A stretch of 64,000 bases of DNA from Phyto melanocephala (Eukaryota; Arthropoda; Insecta; Diptera; Rhinophoridae), in assembly GCA_941918925.1 (NCBI GenBank), contig OW799236.1, positions 106,222,562 to 106,286,561 on the forward strand. Reading direction: 5' to 3'. The translations under genes were made by a program, and so were the position numbers. The notes under the pieces were generated by a model, which was not told the origin of the DNA, did not search any database, and saw nothing but the letters and a program-made list of their open reading frames with translations. Below are positions 31,500 to 44,630 of the stretch, piece by piece (the first letter of the stretch is position 1; each line of letters begins with the position of its first letter).

Positions 31500-34400
31500 C
31501 TAAACATCAGCATCTTCGGAGGGACCATACGTACAATGTAAAGGATCCTCTTCGGCTGGCGTAACTATAAATTTTCTACGTTTACGTTCATCTATCATAC
31601 CAGTGGGTGTGTTAGTGAGCGAAGAGTCTTTAGAATAACTAGCCGTTATGGTGGCGTCAGGGTAAATATTAATGGTAGGACAGGCGACTTTAGTGGGCAT
31701 AGTAGAACAACGAGGCAACTTAATAGTAGAATATAAAAAAATTAAGGATTTTTTTGTAGAAAATTTAAACTTACTTACATTTTCACTTAAAATTTTGTAC
31801 GTGGTACCGAAATCAGTTAAACGCCCAGTTGGGCGACGAGTCAAACTAAATCTATGTCTTAAGAAAAGAATTTTAATGATATCAACAGTTGAAGTCATGA
31901 ACTTTTTTATTATGTATTAAAGCTATTTACCTCTTCTCCTTCATTGGATGTTGTTGTGTTATGGTCGAATATAATCTTTCTATACGATGAACTGTTGAGT
32001 AATTCTCTCTTATGGGTTCATAGGAAAGTTCAAAGGGATGTCTACCTCCAACCGGAGACCAAGTATTCTGATAGGCTGCCTCATCCATATGCTTCATGTT
32101 ACGCAAAAAATCAGAACTTATACCCAAAGCCTTTTGATCCTCCTTCGGTAAATTGGCAAATTCATCGATAATGGCTGTGTCACTATCGAAACCATTACGA
32201 TTTAGATCTCGTGCTATTTTTATATCATGTTTCCAGAATTCTCGATTATTACGCGATATTACTGGAGCAATTTCTTTAACTTTTAACACTAATATGCCCA
32301 TGATATAAATGCATATAATATTTGAAATAGTTAAACACATGCTAATCGAACCCAAAATAGCCAATTCAGTAGCTTGATTGTTTGAATAGAGAGTATTTTT
32401 CACAACGTTATTATAGCGGGATTCATCTTTTTCGAAAAATTTATAAATCAATGCCAACGCCCAAAGAAGACCCTTTATTTACAATTAAGATTTTGAAAAT
32501 AGTTAAAATATTTCAAAAATGGCAGCATATTGAAAAAACTAACCGAATTAACAGCAGGCGGTAAAAGGGATGCTGATATTGCAACACCTACTAAAGAACC
32601 TATATTACCACCCAGTATGCCAATAGCAGCAGCAGCACCCGAGGGAATAGCGGTAAATACACCTACTATAAGAGAGTGTAATTCACAGCGAGCTATCATT
32701 TCATCTGTCAGACCTTCTCCTATACTATAGCGATCATCGGTTGTACAAACCACCATACCAAAAAGAAAACCCACAATTACAGCCATTAGTATTCCAAAAA
32801 TTTCATTTTTTAATCCTAGTTTACGCAAAGAATGATCTTTAATTACAGTACCAAAAATGGCCGCTATAATTGGACCCATTAAGGGAGAAATTAACATGCT
32901 AGAAGCCAAAAAAATGGTACTATCCTCCACCAAACCAAAAGAAGCTAAAATTCTAAAAACACAATATTTGAATAAAATTCATTAGGATATCTGAAAATAA
33001 ATTTAAAAAAAACTTACGCTGCCGACACTACCAAGACAACAAAATCAAATGTTATCGTGGCATCTTGCTTCACATCACGTATTATATTGGCCACATTCAA
33101 ACGACTACGTACAGAGTTCATAAAACGCTCCCAAGCACTTTGTTTTAAGGCTAAATTATTTCTAAAAAATTACAGCTAATATTTAATAATAATGTATTGA
33201 AAATATTTTAAAATTTAAACTTACTCTGTACTAAAGTCATTTTCCAATTCATCATCTAACTTCTGAGAATAAGTTTTCGAGGTTATACAATTCATTACAG
33301 AAACTGTAGAACCTTCCCGGTCACCTATGCCCCATTCGTTTAAACTATGCAAAATTTGTTCATAAATTTCATTAAATTCAACTGTAAAAAATATCTGTAA
33401 ATGTTTAGAAATTATAATTTTGTTTTGTATTGTTTTAAAACTTAAAGAAATTTCTTAATATTAGAGTTTTCGATATACTTTTAAAAATCGCTTTTTAGGA
33501 TGAATTTTAGATTATTGGCCATATAAAAATAAATATTTAATTTTTGTTTTATTATCAATCAAGCCTATGAGGCGATATACAATTAAAATTAAAGGTTTAT
33601 TAAGCATTAATAATATTGCATAGAAAATCAATTTTGTACCCTTTATAACCCCAGTAAAATTTTTTAAATACGCAGTAGGTATATCTTTTTTAAAAAATAC
33701 GTTTACTAAAAAGGCAAAATACGGACTCAATTTTATTTTTAGTCGAAATTAAACTATGACTAATATATGTAAATGTTAAAGTTTGTGTGTTTGCTACCAT
33801 GCAAAACCTTTTTGTTCTTAACGGGTTTTAATTCAATATGGCGTTAACAACAATTAGTTACCTGATACATTCGACCCTCAACATCCTTTGCCCAAGTGGC
33901 ACTTTGTATGTGAAATTTTTTTAAAATTTCTTTTAGTACTGTCTCCATACAAATATCTTGTGACAATTCCAAATCAATAAATTGATCTTTCTTTTTTAAG
34001 TTTTTGCGTTTAGTCGATGATAATATATCTCTAATGCCTTCCCAGGATTTACGAATAGCCGGCGTATCATCCTAAAAATGAAAAAAAGCGAAATTTAATA
34101 CATCATTAAGTGGTGTATATTGCCCCTCTTCACACTTGCCGTTGTATTAATATCAACCACATCCTTTAGGCTGCTATTACGATTTACACCCAATTCCTGT
34201 GACTTTATAGCATCTGATAGATCTTCAAAAATGTTTGTTTTCTGTATAGATTTTCGTCGCTTTGGAAATGTGCTATACTGTATTGAACTCAGTACTCCGT
34301 TCATTTCACCACTAGCACTGGCAGAAATAGAGGTTGGTACATCAATGGTAGTTGTGCTAATAGTTTCTGCATTGTCATTGACAAGTTGACCTTGGGTGTT

Positions 34401-34622
34401 ATTGCTGCGTAGTCCTGTTATTGGTGATGTATTTGAGTTTGTAGTCGTGGTTCTACTACTGTCCATTTTTAGTGGGATCGTATCAGCCGTAATCGGTGTA
34501 CTATCTGTTTGTTCCGATTTTATTTGATCATATTTTTTCGATAGATATTCACGTTTAAGACGTTCCTCTTCCTGAGCTGTAGGTATTGTAACTACAAATA
34601 GTACGGAGGCCATGCCATCCAT
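31500..34622 (-). CDS. DUF389 multi-pass membrane protein
   Basis: Exons (minus): 34134-34622, 33862-34071, 33225-33394, 33018-33161, 32544-32952, 31931-32472, 31779-31857, 31500-31718; phase kept, 753 residues. A Ser/Thr-rich, probably cytosolic N-terminus (1-230) is followed by an ordered region (234-320). The hydrophobic DUF389 core (about 320-530) has about six membrane segments, with signature-like ASSMLISPLMGPI, GAAAAIGILGGN and ASLLPPAVNS/GLLWA. A soluble tail ends in a Lys/Arg cluster (ERKRRKF). The family is widespread in bacteria and invertebrates; its function is unknown to me. The exon 1 donor (GTGAAG, 34133) is weak but is the one that keeps frame; a better-looking GTGTGA two bases before would hit a stop. 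Tail-to-tail with mL62. Confidence 0.88.
33540..33605 (+). repeat. GCCTATGAGGC short-repeat fragment in DUF389-gene intron 2
   Basis: TTTTATTATCAATCAAGCCT, then ATGAGGCGATATACAATTAA, matching the 19762 and 7656 copies. Lies in the 467-bp intron between exons 2 and 3. Confidence 0.45.
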
Positions 34623-37600
34623 AATTATGGATTAATAAACAATTAAAAAAACACAAAAAACGTATTTGAAAACTTTAGGAAAACAAATTAAATGTTTGTT
34701 TTTTTTTTTCTTTTTTGATTTTATTATACAAAATTAAGATGCAAGAGCATTTTTTTCGTTTAAATTTCAATGCAAACGTTAGCACAAAACACTGATTAAT
34801 GCATAGGTTAGTAATTTTCCTTTTTTGTATTTATTTGTAAGTTCATTTGTTGTTTTTTACACTAATATTTAGGCTACTATTCATTGTTATCTCGCTCTCC
34901 CTTTCCTTAAATTTTATAACAGATAACGGTTTTCTATATAACTTTGAATGAATAATAACATTTGACTTGAATGTAGAATAATAAAAGTAAAAAAATAATA
35001 AAAATTACCAGGGTTGTTAAAAATAGTTTCATAGTTTTATTATATACATGTCTTTATTTTAAATAATAAACTTCATAAAATTCTTATCTATTTAAAATTT
35101 AAGAGTGTAGCTTAGTTCTAAAATATGTAAAGATGTATGTACATGCATATGTTTACATACATATATGTTAAGTTTAGACCAGTGGTTCCCACAAGTTTTT
35201 GTTTACGTTCTTAAAAAAATTAATACAAAAGGCAAAATGCTGTAACAAATATGTATAAATAGTAGATTACTAATAATAGGTGACTAATAGCTCAAAAAAT
35301 CCATTATGAATTCCGCTCTAAATTCATATAAATTTGTCATACCTATATGTATTATGTTCTTCAAAGTTAGTGCAAAATCATTCAACATTTTTTTTCAATT
35401 CATGCTAAGAACCTTTATCTTACAATATGAAATATTGATTTCTTTTCACATAACAAGCGTAAGTTCTGTGCACTTATTAGAATGTAGTGTATTCAATTTA
35501 ACAAGAAACCGATTTACCTATTATAAACATATGATCTCCAATGACACACTTATGTCAAAATCATTATTGTTTTTATCTAATCGAATAACTAAAATAAAAT
35601 CCTAGTTAGGTCGTTGAAATTCGACAAATTGATGATATTTTGTTATTTCAACCCAGTTTGGTCGTTTCAACTTTCGCGAAACAAAATGAAAAAAAATTTT
35701 TGACATAAAATTAATAAATGAATCAAGTGCAGATTAAATACTTAATGTGTTCGACTTGTCTTTTAAATTATAAAAAATTACTTTAAGATATATTTTATTT
35801 TTAACCGCTGGATTTTTTATATTGAGTCAAAGTTGGGAATCCTTGGATCGACAAATGCTGATAAGCTAAGCTCTGTTAAGATGTTGCTGCAATGTTAATT
35901 TATCAGCAATAAAGTGGCCACATTATTGCAATAACGAAATATTTTGTGATTGGGGAAAACTTTTTCAGGTTTTATTAAATTTTAAAAGTTCTTGTTTTTT
36001 CTTCATTAAATATGAAGTTATTATAGAAAAAGCTTATTATTAAAAAAACGTAACGAGAATAAAATATTTTTTATAAATACTTTTTATAACAAATTTTCTG
36101 AAAAACTCTTATCTATTAATATTCTTTAAGGTCTTTAAACTTCCAACAAAATCTCTTTTTATACAATTTTTTTTTTGAATTTCTTTTTAAAGAAGTTTTT
36201 TATATAAATAGGTATAATATTAGTTTAAACAGAGAAGTTCGATAAATTAATAAAAATTCCATTTAAATATTATTCTGTTAAGAAAAATATTTGAAAATTA
36301 TCTTGTGATACAGTAGTGATGATACAAGTATTTTTAAATATAAATTCAATTAATTTAAATAGAACTTTTTTAATAGATAATTTTTTTGCTGGGTTAGAAA
36401 AACTTTTTTCGAACTGTGGGCGTTTCACCCTGAAACTTTATGAGCTATTTCACTTAGCTATTCAAAAGTAGCAAATACAACATAGGCCTTGCGAATTCTG
36501 ATCGCAACGTTTTTTTTTTGTTTCCCATTTTTATTGAAGATGCCACGCAGGTTTTCGAATCGATCAATTTCTTTCAGTTGTATAAAGTGCATGGAGTGTT
36601 ATTATTGGCGTTCAATCTCATAATTTTTGCTTGCGAAGACTTGTCTTGTAATTAGGGCTTTTTCTGCATGTCACTATGTCGGTTTGTAAGTAACTCAATA
36701 TCATCGGCATATGATAGTTCCCCTCTATCATATATCACGTATTCATAATCAATTTTTAAGTTTATCAAAGGTTTATGATATAAAAAACTACAATATTAAT
36801 AAAAATTATTTAACTATGGTCACATTTTGTAAATATTTTATCAAATAATGGTTACCATCATTTTTTGTGAGTATTTGTTTAATATTATATGACATTATAC
36901 TAATATTATATTGACATTTTAGTAAATAGCAAAGAATTAATAGTACAATTTGCTTAAATTAAGACAGGGTGTAAATTCTCGTTTTGTAAAATTCAAAAAC
37001 GAAAGGTTTTTGTACAGTTGCATAGTACGAGAATTAATGTCAGTTTACATAAATAATTTAAGGAGTCTCTAACGATTATTCATGCTAGTCAGATTTTGTA
37101 TTAATCTAATCTTTTTCAGGTAAGTAACATTTATTAAAAGAAATTTGCAGCAAATACATAACTATTAAGATTCTTTTAAACAATTTTTAAAAACTAACGT
37201 ACACTTTTACAAAAAGCTTCTTTCATAAAAAAGCTTTTAAACTTGACGTTATTATCCTGGCAAAAGCTTAACTTTTGTTATAGAAAAATTAAAAACATCT
37301 GTAAAGAATTCTCCTCCAAAAGCAAAACGCAGCCTGTGCTGGTAGAGACAAGAAAATTTTTTCAATTAGTACAGAAAAATTTAGTCATCGTCAAATACGT
37401 CTCTTAGTAAGAAATGGCAGCGCGTAAATTTTATAAAAATATATATATTAATATTCATAAGAATAATATAAAATTATTTGCTGTTTTTATGAAAACTGCA
37501 AGTTTATTGCAAAATGCAAATGTGCTTAAAAGATCACTTTAAACAAAGAAAAGTGATTTAAATTAATAATGTATAAAATAAATTAAATCCATAATAAATA

Positions 37601-37976
37601 AAGCTTGTAATCACACAAGAAAAAAATGTGTAGAAATTAGAGGAAAATACTGTGAAAAGTGTAAAAATGAAATAAAAATTAGTTGTAAAAATTTTTAAAA
37701 AATTAAATAAATATTGGAGACGTAAAAATAAGGCTACATTTTAGAGGTTAAACAGAAATATTTTACATAATTTTTATTGCTTAGCAAAAAAGGATTAAAT
37801 GAAAAAAAGGTAAATTTTCTTTTTCTGATTAGGGGTTTTAATAACTAGAATATGTTAAAAAAAAAGGTCCTGAAAATTTACATTCTTTTCCTGGGATTTT
37901 TTTGTCCGGAAAATAGGGAAACGGAAACTGTTAAGAGATTAACTAACAAACTAACACATTTTTAACGATTTTATAA
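34623..37976. other. Upstream region of the DUF389 gene and AT-rich desert
   Basis: The first 300 bp probably hold the promoter and leader of the DUF389 gene (CTCGCTCTCCCTTTCC near 34891 is the only GC-richer patch). The rest is AT-rich with no protein similarity; the 99-codon frame near 35306 has no recognisable domain and looks like chance. Confidence 0.45.
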
Positions 37977-38098
37977 ACAGGGTGGACCAAAAGTCACCAT
38001 GGTTTAAAAATGTTTAATTTTTTCATAAAATTTATTCATTTAAACAATAAATTAAATAAAAATTGTATAACCCAATGGTGACTTTTGACTCAACCTGT
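37977..38098. mobile_element. Mariner-like MITE
   Basis: 122 bp with inverted ends ACAGGGTGGACCAAAAGTCA and, on the other strand, ACAGGTTGAGTCAAAAGTCA. Ends of the ACAGGGTG type are common in mariner-like elements. It is 190 bp from a transposase remnant (38290-38490) but has no coding sequence itself. Confidence 0.65.
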
Positions 38099-38289
38099 AT
38101 ATATATTGTTGCATTCAAATTTTTTCTAAAAAAATAAAAATTTAATATTAATATGGGTTATATTCTCTATATAAAGGGTGTATCAATTTGAGGTATCATT
38201 ATAATATATTTTTTTTTAAATATTGAAAATATTTTTATTTGAGTAATAAATAAATAGATTTCGGATAAAAATTAAGAAGTACAGAATTC

Positions 38290-38490
38290 TCAATAAAATC
38301 TAACGTTTTTTAATAATGGTTGATATCTGCTCGATAATGATGTTTTTAAGCTCTTGAACTGTTTTGGGATTATTGTACACTTTTGATGTAAAAAATAGTC
38401 TAAAGGTGTCATATCGCACGATCTTGGTGGCCAATTATACTCTTCTCTACGAGAAATAATGCGATTTTCGAACTTTTCTTTCAAAAGATC
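38290..38490 (-). pseudogene. Transposase C-terminal remnant (mariner/IS630-like DDE family)
   Basis: Minus-strand frame has FENRIISRREEYNWPPRSCD followed by MTPLDYFL, matching the known block around the last catalytic acidic residue of a DDE transposase family common in insects (WPPRSCDLTPLDYFLW). The frame then degenerates. Only about 65 codons remain. Relatives are at 57690-57880 and 60050-61075. Confidence 0.75.
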
Positions 38491-38569
38491 AATTGTTTTT
38501 TTTTGGCGTTTAATTTTTATTTTTTTTTATTTTTAGAAAATTGTTGAAAAATTATGTTTTTTTAGAAAA

Positions 38570-38920
38570 CTAGCTGATCCGGTCCTCGTTGCTGGCTTTT
38601 TTTGTAAATATCTTCGGAACTGCATAACCGATTTAAGAGTTTGATATATCGTTTTGAAAAACATGACAACGGCTTTAAAAATAAAATAAAATAAAGCAAA
38701 AAAATAAATATATGTATATGTATGTCATTGGTGGTGCAATATGAAAATTGGATTTTGCCACGCCCCTACGCCCGCAGACCGAAAATCAAAAATCAGAATT
38801 CACAGTGTCACCCACCTAAATATTCTGAGGATTCCCTCAACAAGTGTCAACAAAATCGGCCCAGCCGTTTTGGAGTCCATACGATACATACACACACACA
38901 CACATCCTGTTTTAGAAAAT
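38570..38920 (-). mobile_element. Helentron-like element with a CA repeat
   Basis: CTAGCTGATCCGGTCCTCGT at 38570 reads as a CTAG-ended 3' terminus on the minus strand. The interior has ATCTTCGGAACTGCATAACC, CACGCCCCTACGCCCGCAGA, CGGCCCAGCCGTTTTGGAGT and a (CA)n run at about 38888-38902. AGAAAATTGTTGAAAAATTA occurs on both sides (about 38535 and 38929), a direct repeat that may mark the insertion. Confidence 0.5.
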
Positions 38921-40875
38921 TGTAAAAGAAAATTGTTGAAAAATTATCTCTGAAAAACAATTGTTTTTGAAAAAAATATTTGAAAATTTTATTTTTAAAT
39001 AAATTTTTGGTAAACTCATAATTTTTAGAAATATTTAAATAAGTTGTTTTATTTTTTATTATTATTCAAATTTAGTTTGTTAAAAGTATGCGAGAGAAAT
39101 TTCGACTAATAAAATTTCGATTTTAATTTAATGGTTCATTAAAGTTATTTAATTTATTCAGAATTTTTAGTCTATTTACAGCATAGAAAATAATAACAAT
39201 TAAATTTTTTGTTAAAAGAATGTTTAGAAAATCCTATGTTCATAGACTTGTTTAAATATTTTTTGTTAACAAGCAGATAAATTAAAAATGATTTCAATTT
39301 AAAATCTCTATTATTTAAAATTATAAAAGTCTTTGACAAATTTTGTATAAACTATTTTTTTTATTTAAGAAATAGGCATGCCTATCTGCGCCAATGATCT
39401 ATTTACAAGATTTCTTTAAAATTTTCGCGCATGAAAACCTAAGAGCAATACTTTATTTATGGGGACCATCAATTCGACCCGAGTTTAACAAGTTCTATTC
39501 CTACATATAATTTAATTGTGCAAAAACGGCTAAATAAAACTAAAACGAAACGAAGCGCAGATAGACAACAACCTAGATTAACACATACATATATCACCAT
39601 AATCAGGCAAACTCGCGGAAATATGCAATAAATATAAATTTTTTAATTATGTAGTCGGTTGTTCAAGGTTTTCGAGTACTGGCGAAAAAAATAAATCATC
39701 CAACTTTATCTATAGAAGTACTTTTTCTAAAATATCTGTATGAAATCCTATCCCCCTAATTAAATTAGACAGGATAGAAATGTGTTATTAAATTCTTTAT
39801 CATTATTTTTTTTTATATTTACATTCTTGTTAAATTAAATTTTTTTTTTAAATTCCGAATTGCGGTATTTTTATATATATGACAAATTTAAAAAACCCTA
39901 ATTTAAAATGATATAAATTTTTTTTTTGTATGATGACTTAGGTATAAGGTGATTTTATAATATCTTGTGTATATTTTGTGGGGGTGTAAAATTAAAATGA
40001 AATGTAAAAAAAGAAATCAAATGAAATGATGTACATAAGTATGTACATAACATTACAAGCGCTTTGTTTCCAAGTAGGGATACTAAATAATGACAGGTTG
40101 TGTTGCTGCAGTAGTCCTGGAGCCAAAAACTAATAAAAAACTCTTAAACTTTAAAAATTCACATATGTATGTTTGTTGTACAATAGTTATATAATAATGT
40201 ACCAATAAACAAATTATAAAAAATTGATTTGATATGATTTTTAAAAATTTTTTTTATTCTTGTTTATAAAGATATTACAAAGAGTGCCTGAGCTTATTTT
40301 TATTATATGTACTACAAAAACCCTTTAAAGAAAACCATTATAAACATTATAAAACCAATGTCGATTATTAGAATTATTCAAATGAAGATAAAAAGAAACA
40401 ATAAAAAAAACAGTGAAAATTTGGAATGACAACTTGTAAGAAAGCTTTCCCTTATAACGGCTTTTCTAAAGCGCAGGCTCTTAGATTTTGACATTTGATG
40501 AGAAAATTTTTATTTTATAGAAATTTCACTCACAAAACAAGAGGAGACGCTCTTTTTCAAAACAGAATTCTGCAAAGTTATCACTAAGTATGAAATGTCA
40601 ACCTAAAAGCACATTGTTTGTGATAGAAAATGAAAACAAAAATCATATGGTCTTTTGTAGTAAATAGTATTTTTGTTATTGTTATTATAATTACGCTAAA
40701 ATAATAGCACGTAGTTACAACTAAATGCAGGCGTGCGAAAAAGTTGGTAAAAATAAGCTTTTTTTTTAATTAACAACTAATGTGTTCTCCATATAATTTT
40801 TTTAAATAAAAATTCTATATAAAACGAAATTTATAAGTCTCTATATATCAATAACATATATAAATTTCTAAATAC
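38921..40875. other. AT-rich stretch with one repeat fragment
   Basis: About 39520-39615 resembles the 10120-10414 Helentron-like element (AAAACGGCTAAATAAAACTA, CAACCTAGATTAACACATA). No gene recognised on either strand. Confidence 0.4.
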
Positions 40876-41137
40876 ATATCGATGCCTTACTTCCTCAACC
40901 TCGTATCTTAAAAAATACGGTTTTGACTTTTTCATATCAATCGATTGTTTTATGCTTTAACTAAAAAAGATTAGTATATTATTACTACTAATACACATAA
41001 ATACAATCAATTCCTTAATAATTGCATTTAAACTTTTAACCAAACACCGAAGTATAAAAAGATTAACCGTTTGTTTTTTCTCTCCTGAAAAATTTTATTT
41101 TTTAAGATACGAGGTTGAGGAAGTAAGGCATCGATAT
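40876..41137. mobile_element. MITE with perfect 42-nt inverted arms
   Basis: 262 bp. Arms 40876-40917 and 41096-41137 are identical when inverted (ATATCGATGCCTTACTTCCT, CAACCTCGTATCTTAAAAAA, TA). The loop has no coding sequence. Perfect arms point to a recent insertion. No target-site duplication is obvious (flanks AATAC and CTAAT). Confidence 0.8.
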
Positions 41138-41139
41138 CT

Positions 41140-42500
41140 AATTTTAAGAAATTTGTTAATAAGAAAACTTTGTACCTAAATTTTTTTTTTTTTATGTTTG
41201 GAGTAGATAGGAGACTGATAGAAGATTTTAGATAAACATAAGTAGTATAATAAAAACATTAAACTAAAAAGACAATTTTAAATGTTCACAGTTTCGTATA
41301 CTCAAGTTTATAGTCATAGAATTACGCACAAAATTTACAAATTTACTTTACGGTCATGTAATCAAATGTAATATGTATATGTATGTATTTATATCTATGA
41401 ATGTGTATGTAGTTGTTCTTACAACTTTTTTAGGAAATAAAAATGTTCCTTCTCTTAAAAAACAACAACAACAAAATCAAGTAATTCTTGCTTAAAAATC
41501 ACAACTCTGTTTTGATACTTTTCTTCAAACGTCTTCTTCTTATTCTGTGTTATTATGTTAGTTAATATAGCAACAAAAACTATCACAATGCCATAACATT
41601 ACTTTTGAGAATCACATGTGCTTGTTTGTGCCTCGTTGTTTTGATTTTGTAAAAAACTTCTTGTGTTGTATTTTGTTGGCAAGCCATCTTGTCTCATTTC
41701 TATCAGTTTATTACACTTTTGGTTTGCTGTTACGTATGTACATACATATGTATGTATGTATGTATTTGTGTTATTGTTTGCAAGTTTCGTAGCATTGAAT
41801 TTGTTTTGTTGATGTTGTTATTGCTGGTATTTTATTACATTTACCCTCGTACTTGGCCATTAAAATTTATTGTTGGGATAGTGCAATGTTATGACGATGA
41901 TGATGATGATAATGATGGGTAGTGACTGTCTGCCTTTTGCTACATATAGTAAGTTGTATTTTAATCAATTGTTATGCATGTCCTTCGAGAAGTATTTTGC
42001 TTTAGGTTTTAAACATTTTTATTACGTTTCATTTTGTGTTTGCTTTCAGAGAACAAATTTTATATTAATGTATCATTATGAAAAATTTTAGTCAAAGAAG
42101 AAGAACAGTATCTTTACGCAATCATAATGACATAAGCTATAATGTTTTTTATTTATATTTTAAAGTAGGTACCTTTTTTAAATATATCTTTAAAAGGATT
42201 AACTAATATGTTTTATAAAAGTAAAATACTTTTATCCTTTTTCTTTCCTTCAAAGTCTGCATTTATCACAAATGTCATAAAATTTTCAATCATTAATTTA
42301 TAAACAATGAACTTATTTAGATATATTTTCTTATTAATATTAATGAGAAAAGAAAAAATTAATTAATAAATCATATATGTAAATTAATATTTTTTTTTAA
42401 TTAACAACTTTTCTAAACAATTTTCTAAATTAAAAAAAAAATTAAAATTATAAAAAAAAAATTATCTTACTTTAAATATGTATGTATGTATTATTTGTAA
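41140..42500. other. Non-coding stretch
   Basis: Contains the ATGT microsatellite and a short GATGATGAT run near 41895. The 77-codon frame at 41689 is built partly of these simple repeats and has no protein similarity. Confidence 0.4.
41735..41766. repeat. (ATGT)n microsatellite
   Basis: A run of about eight ATGT/TACA-type units; low-complexity DNA. Confidence 0.8.
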
Positions 42501-42651
42501 TTAGCCTGTTCCCGCCCGTCTGCGTAGTTATTAGGTAGCCTCTTTATATACAATTTATTCAGCAATTTTCTTTTAGTTCCGTTCAGCCGTTTTTGCGTGA
42601 TTGAGTAACAAACATCAAAACGTTCACATTTTTTATATTAGTAGGATATAC
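42501..42651 (-). mobile_element. Helentron-like fragment related to 10120-10414
   Basis: TTCCCGCCCGTCTGCGTAGT, TTTTAGTTCCGTTCAGCCG, TTTTGCGTGATTGAGTAACA and a TATATTAGTAGGATA end match the 10120-10414 element in the same orientation. The terminal CTAG has decayed (TTAGCC). Confidence 0.5.
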
Positions 42652-43520
42652 ATACACTTTGAGTAGAAATTAAATTAAAAATATTTTATCAATAAAATAT
42701 TATCTGAACATTTTTATTTTTAGCGATTTTATGTAAATAACTATTTGAAACATTTAACGAATTTTCAAAAAAATATTTTGTCGTAAAAAATTATTTATCA
42801 AAAAAACTATAATAAATAAATAAAAATAATATATATTAGCGAAATTTCTAATAAATAGAAACATTTTTGTGTATATTTTGTATTGCCTATAGATGTCAAT
42901 TTAAATTTCATTATTGATTTTTCTGAAATAATGTGCATGCTTTCAATTCACGTTGCATGACTTAAAAATTATAGCAAGAGTTAGAATGGAAATTCCTACC
43001 AAATCTTTACAAATATTTAATGATATTCAATGAGTTAACTTGAATTTCCTGTTAAAGTTTAGCATTTAGAAATATACAGTTACTTTTTTAAAGAGATTAC
43101 CCTACCTACATTATTATTATTAATTTATTTCTTATAAAAATATTTAAGTAATTTAATCAAGCACAAGGCATGAGTCGTAATTCAGCTCTTGTCGGTCAAG
43201 AGCTCGAGAGTCATTTCGATTATCAAGCCGTCTTTTTCATATAACTTTGAGAGTTTTTTTTGTTATATTTCCTAATTGGATGGCATCGGTTAACTGTAAT
43301 AATTTACATTTATACGGAGGCTCAATTCACCACATGCAAAACCTAAAAAAAATAAGAGCAAGTCATTATCTAGTTTTTGCTGGGTAGATTTAACCCAAAA
43401 ATTTATTGTATGCCATTTTGTAGTGGCGGCCATCATGGATTCAAATTTATAGTATGTACCCATACTAACACTCTTAGTCACCTAGAAGCTTAAAAAAATT
43501 TAATTTCGTTTGTAAATTTT
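42652..43520. other. AT-rich stretch, nothing recognised
   Basis: No gene. A short hairpin-like patch (AGCTCTTGTCGGTCAAGAGC near 43186) is the only local structure seen. Confidence 0.4.
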
Positions 43521-43524
43521 AGGA

Positions 43525-44100
43525 AAAACCCCGAAGCTGTTTTATATCTCAGTTTCAAACTGATCTGGCAGTTTTTCTCAGGAAATATTTTTGATACTAC
43601 GGCTTAAAATTTTATGTCAAAATTGTACCCAAAAATTATTCTAAAGCTTTCGAAACTTGTTATATTAAAAAAATATATACTTTTTTAAATTATTTTTACG
43701 TATAACTTTGCCGATTAGGACCGATTTGTCTAGAGGCATAAACAGTAAGAAACATGTTTAAACAATTTTTTGATTTTTGTAATAAAAATATGAAAAAAAT
43801 AGATGCATTCGTTTTTATTTGCTCATATCTCAGAAAGTTATGGGCGATTATGCTGGTTTTCAATAGCGATTTATTCCTGAATAATTCCAAAACATTGATA
43901 CCCCATACAGGCAACTCTATGCAATATGTGGGAGCTTTTAAAAGTTTAATCAATACAAATAGACGGACATAACTAAATCGACTTCCATAATAATCAATTT
44001 TCAGATAATACATATACATATATATATTTTTGGGTCGGAAATGAATGTTGTTGAAATTACAAAGGGAGTGACAAAGTTAAATATATATACCCTTGAAGAA
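43525..44100 (+). mobile_element. TATATTCGGC-family repeat, divergent fragment
   Basis: Retains TCAGAAAGTTATGGGCGATT, TTTCAATAGCGATTTATTCC, a GACGGACATAAC patch, GGGTCGGAAATGAATG and AAATATATATACCCTTGAAG. The CTATATTCGGC head is missing. Similar body sequence is in the copies at 55633 and 62970. Confidence 0.5.
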
Positions 44101-44630
44101 TAAAAAAATATTTAGTAATAAATTGAATACAGTGTCCATTATTTATTAAAACAAATGACATTTAAAATCTAATGTTTTTCAATATTCTAATTCAATCATT
44201 TTATAAATACTTGTACTAAACAAATATATTTTTAGAAGCAAAATCCATTTGGGGAACGTTTATTTAAATTCCTCATTGGAAAATTTAAATTCGATACTGC
44301 CAACTTACAGGTATAATCGTTGTATTAGTTATTTCAACCTGTTTTTAGTATTTTTTATTAAATCAATCAATAATCAAATTAAAATCTGCAAATGGAAGCA
44401 CAACAATAAACAACTAAATTGCAATGAACGTAAAAATAAACCTTTAACTGAGTTTGTTAAGGATATAAAAGGATTGTTATTGGTTTGGAGTTTGAAATAT
44501 ATTCGATGTGTTTTTTATTGAAAAAATATTGCACAATATATTCCTACACAAAATTAAAATTTCAATAACAGGAAAATTTATTTACAGAAAATTAAAAAAA
44601 AAATTACTTAAATTGTTTTTTATATGAATA

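Noticed and set aside
34135..34622. DUF389-gene exon 1 ending at the GTGTGA donor (34135)
   Set aside because: Joining it to exon 2 gives an immediate stop; the GTGAAG donor two bases later keeps frame.
35306..35605. 99-codon hydrophobic frame, considered as a chemoreceptor fragment
   Set aside because: No family motif seen; Phe/Ile/Leu richness follows from base composition.
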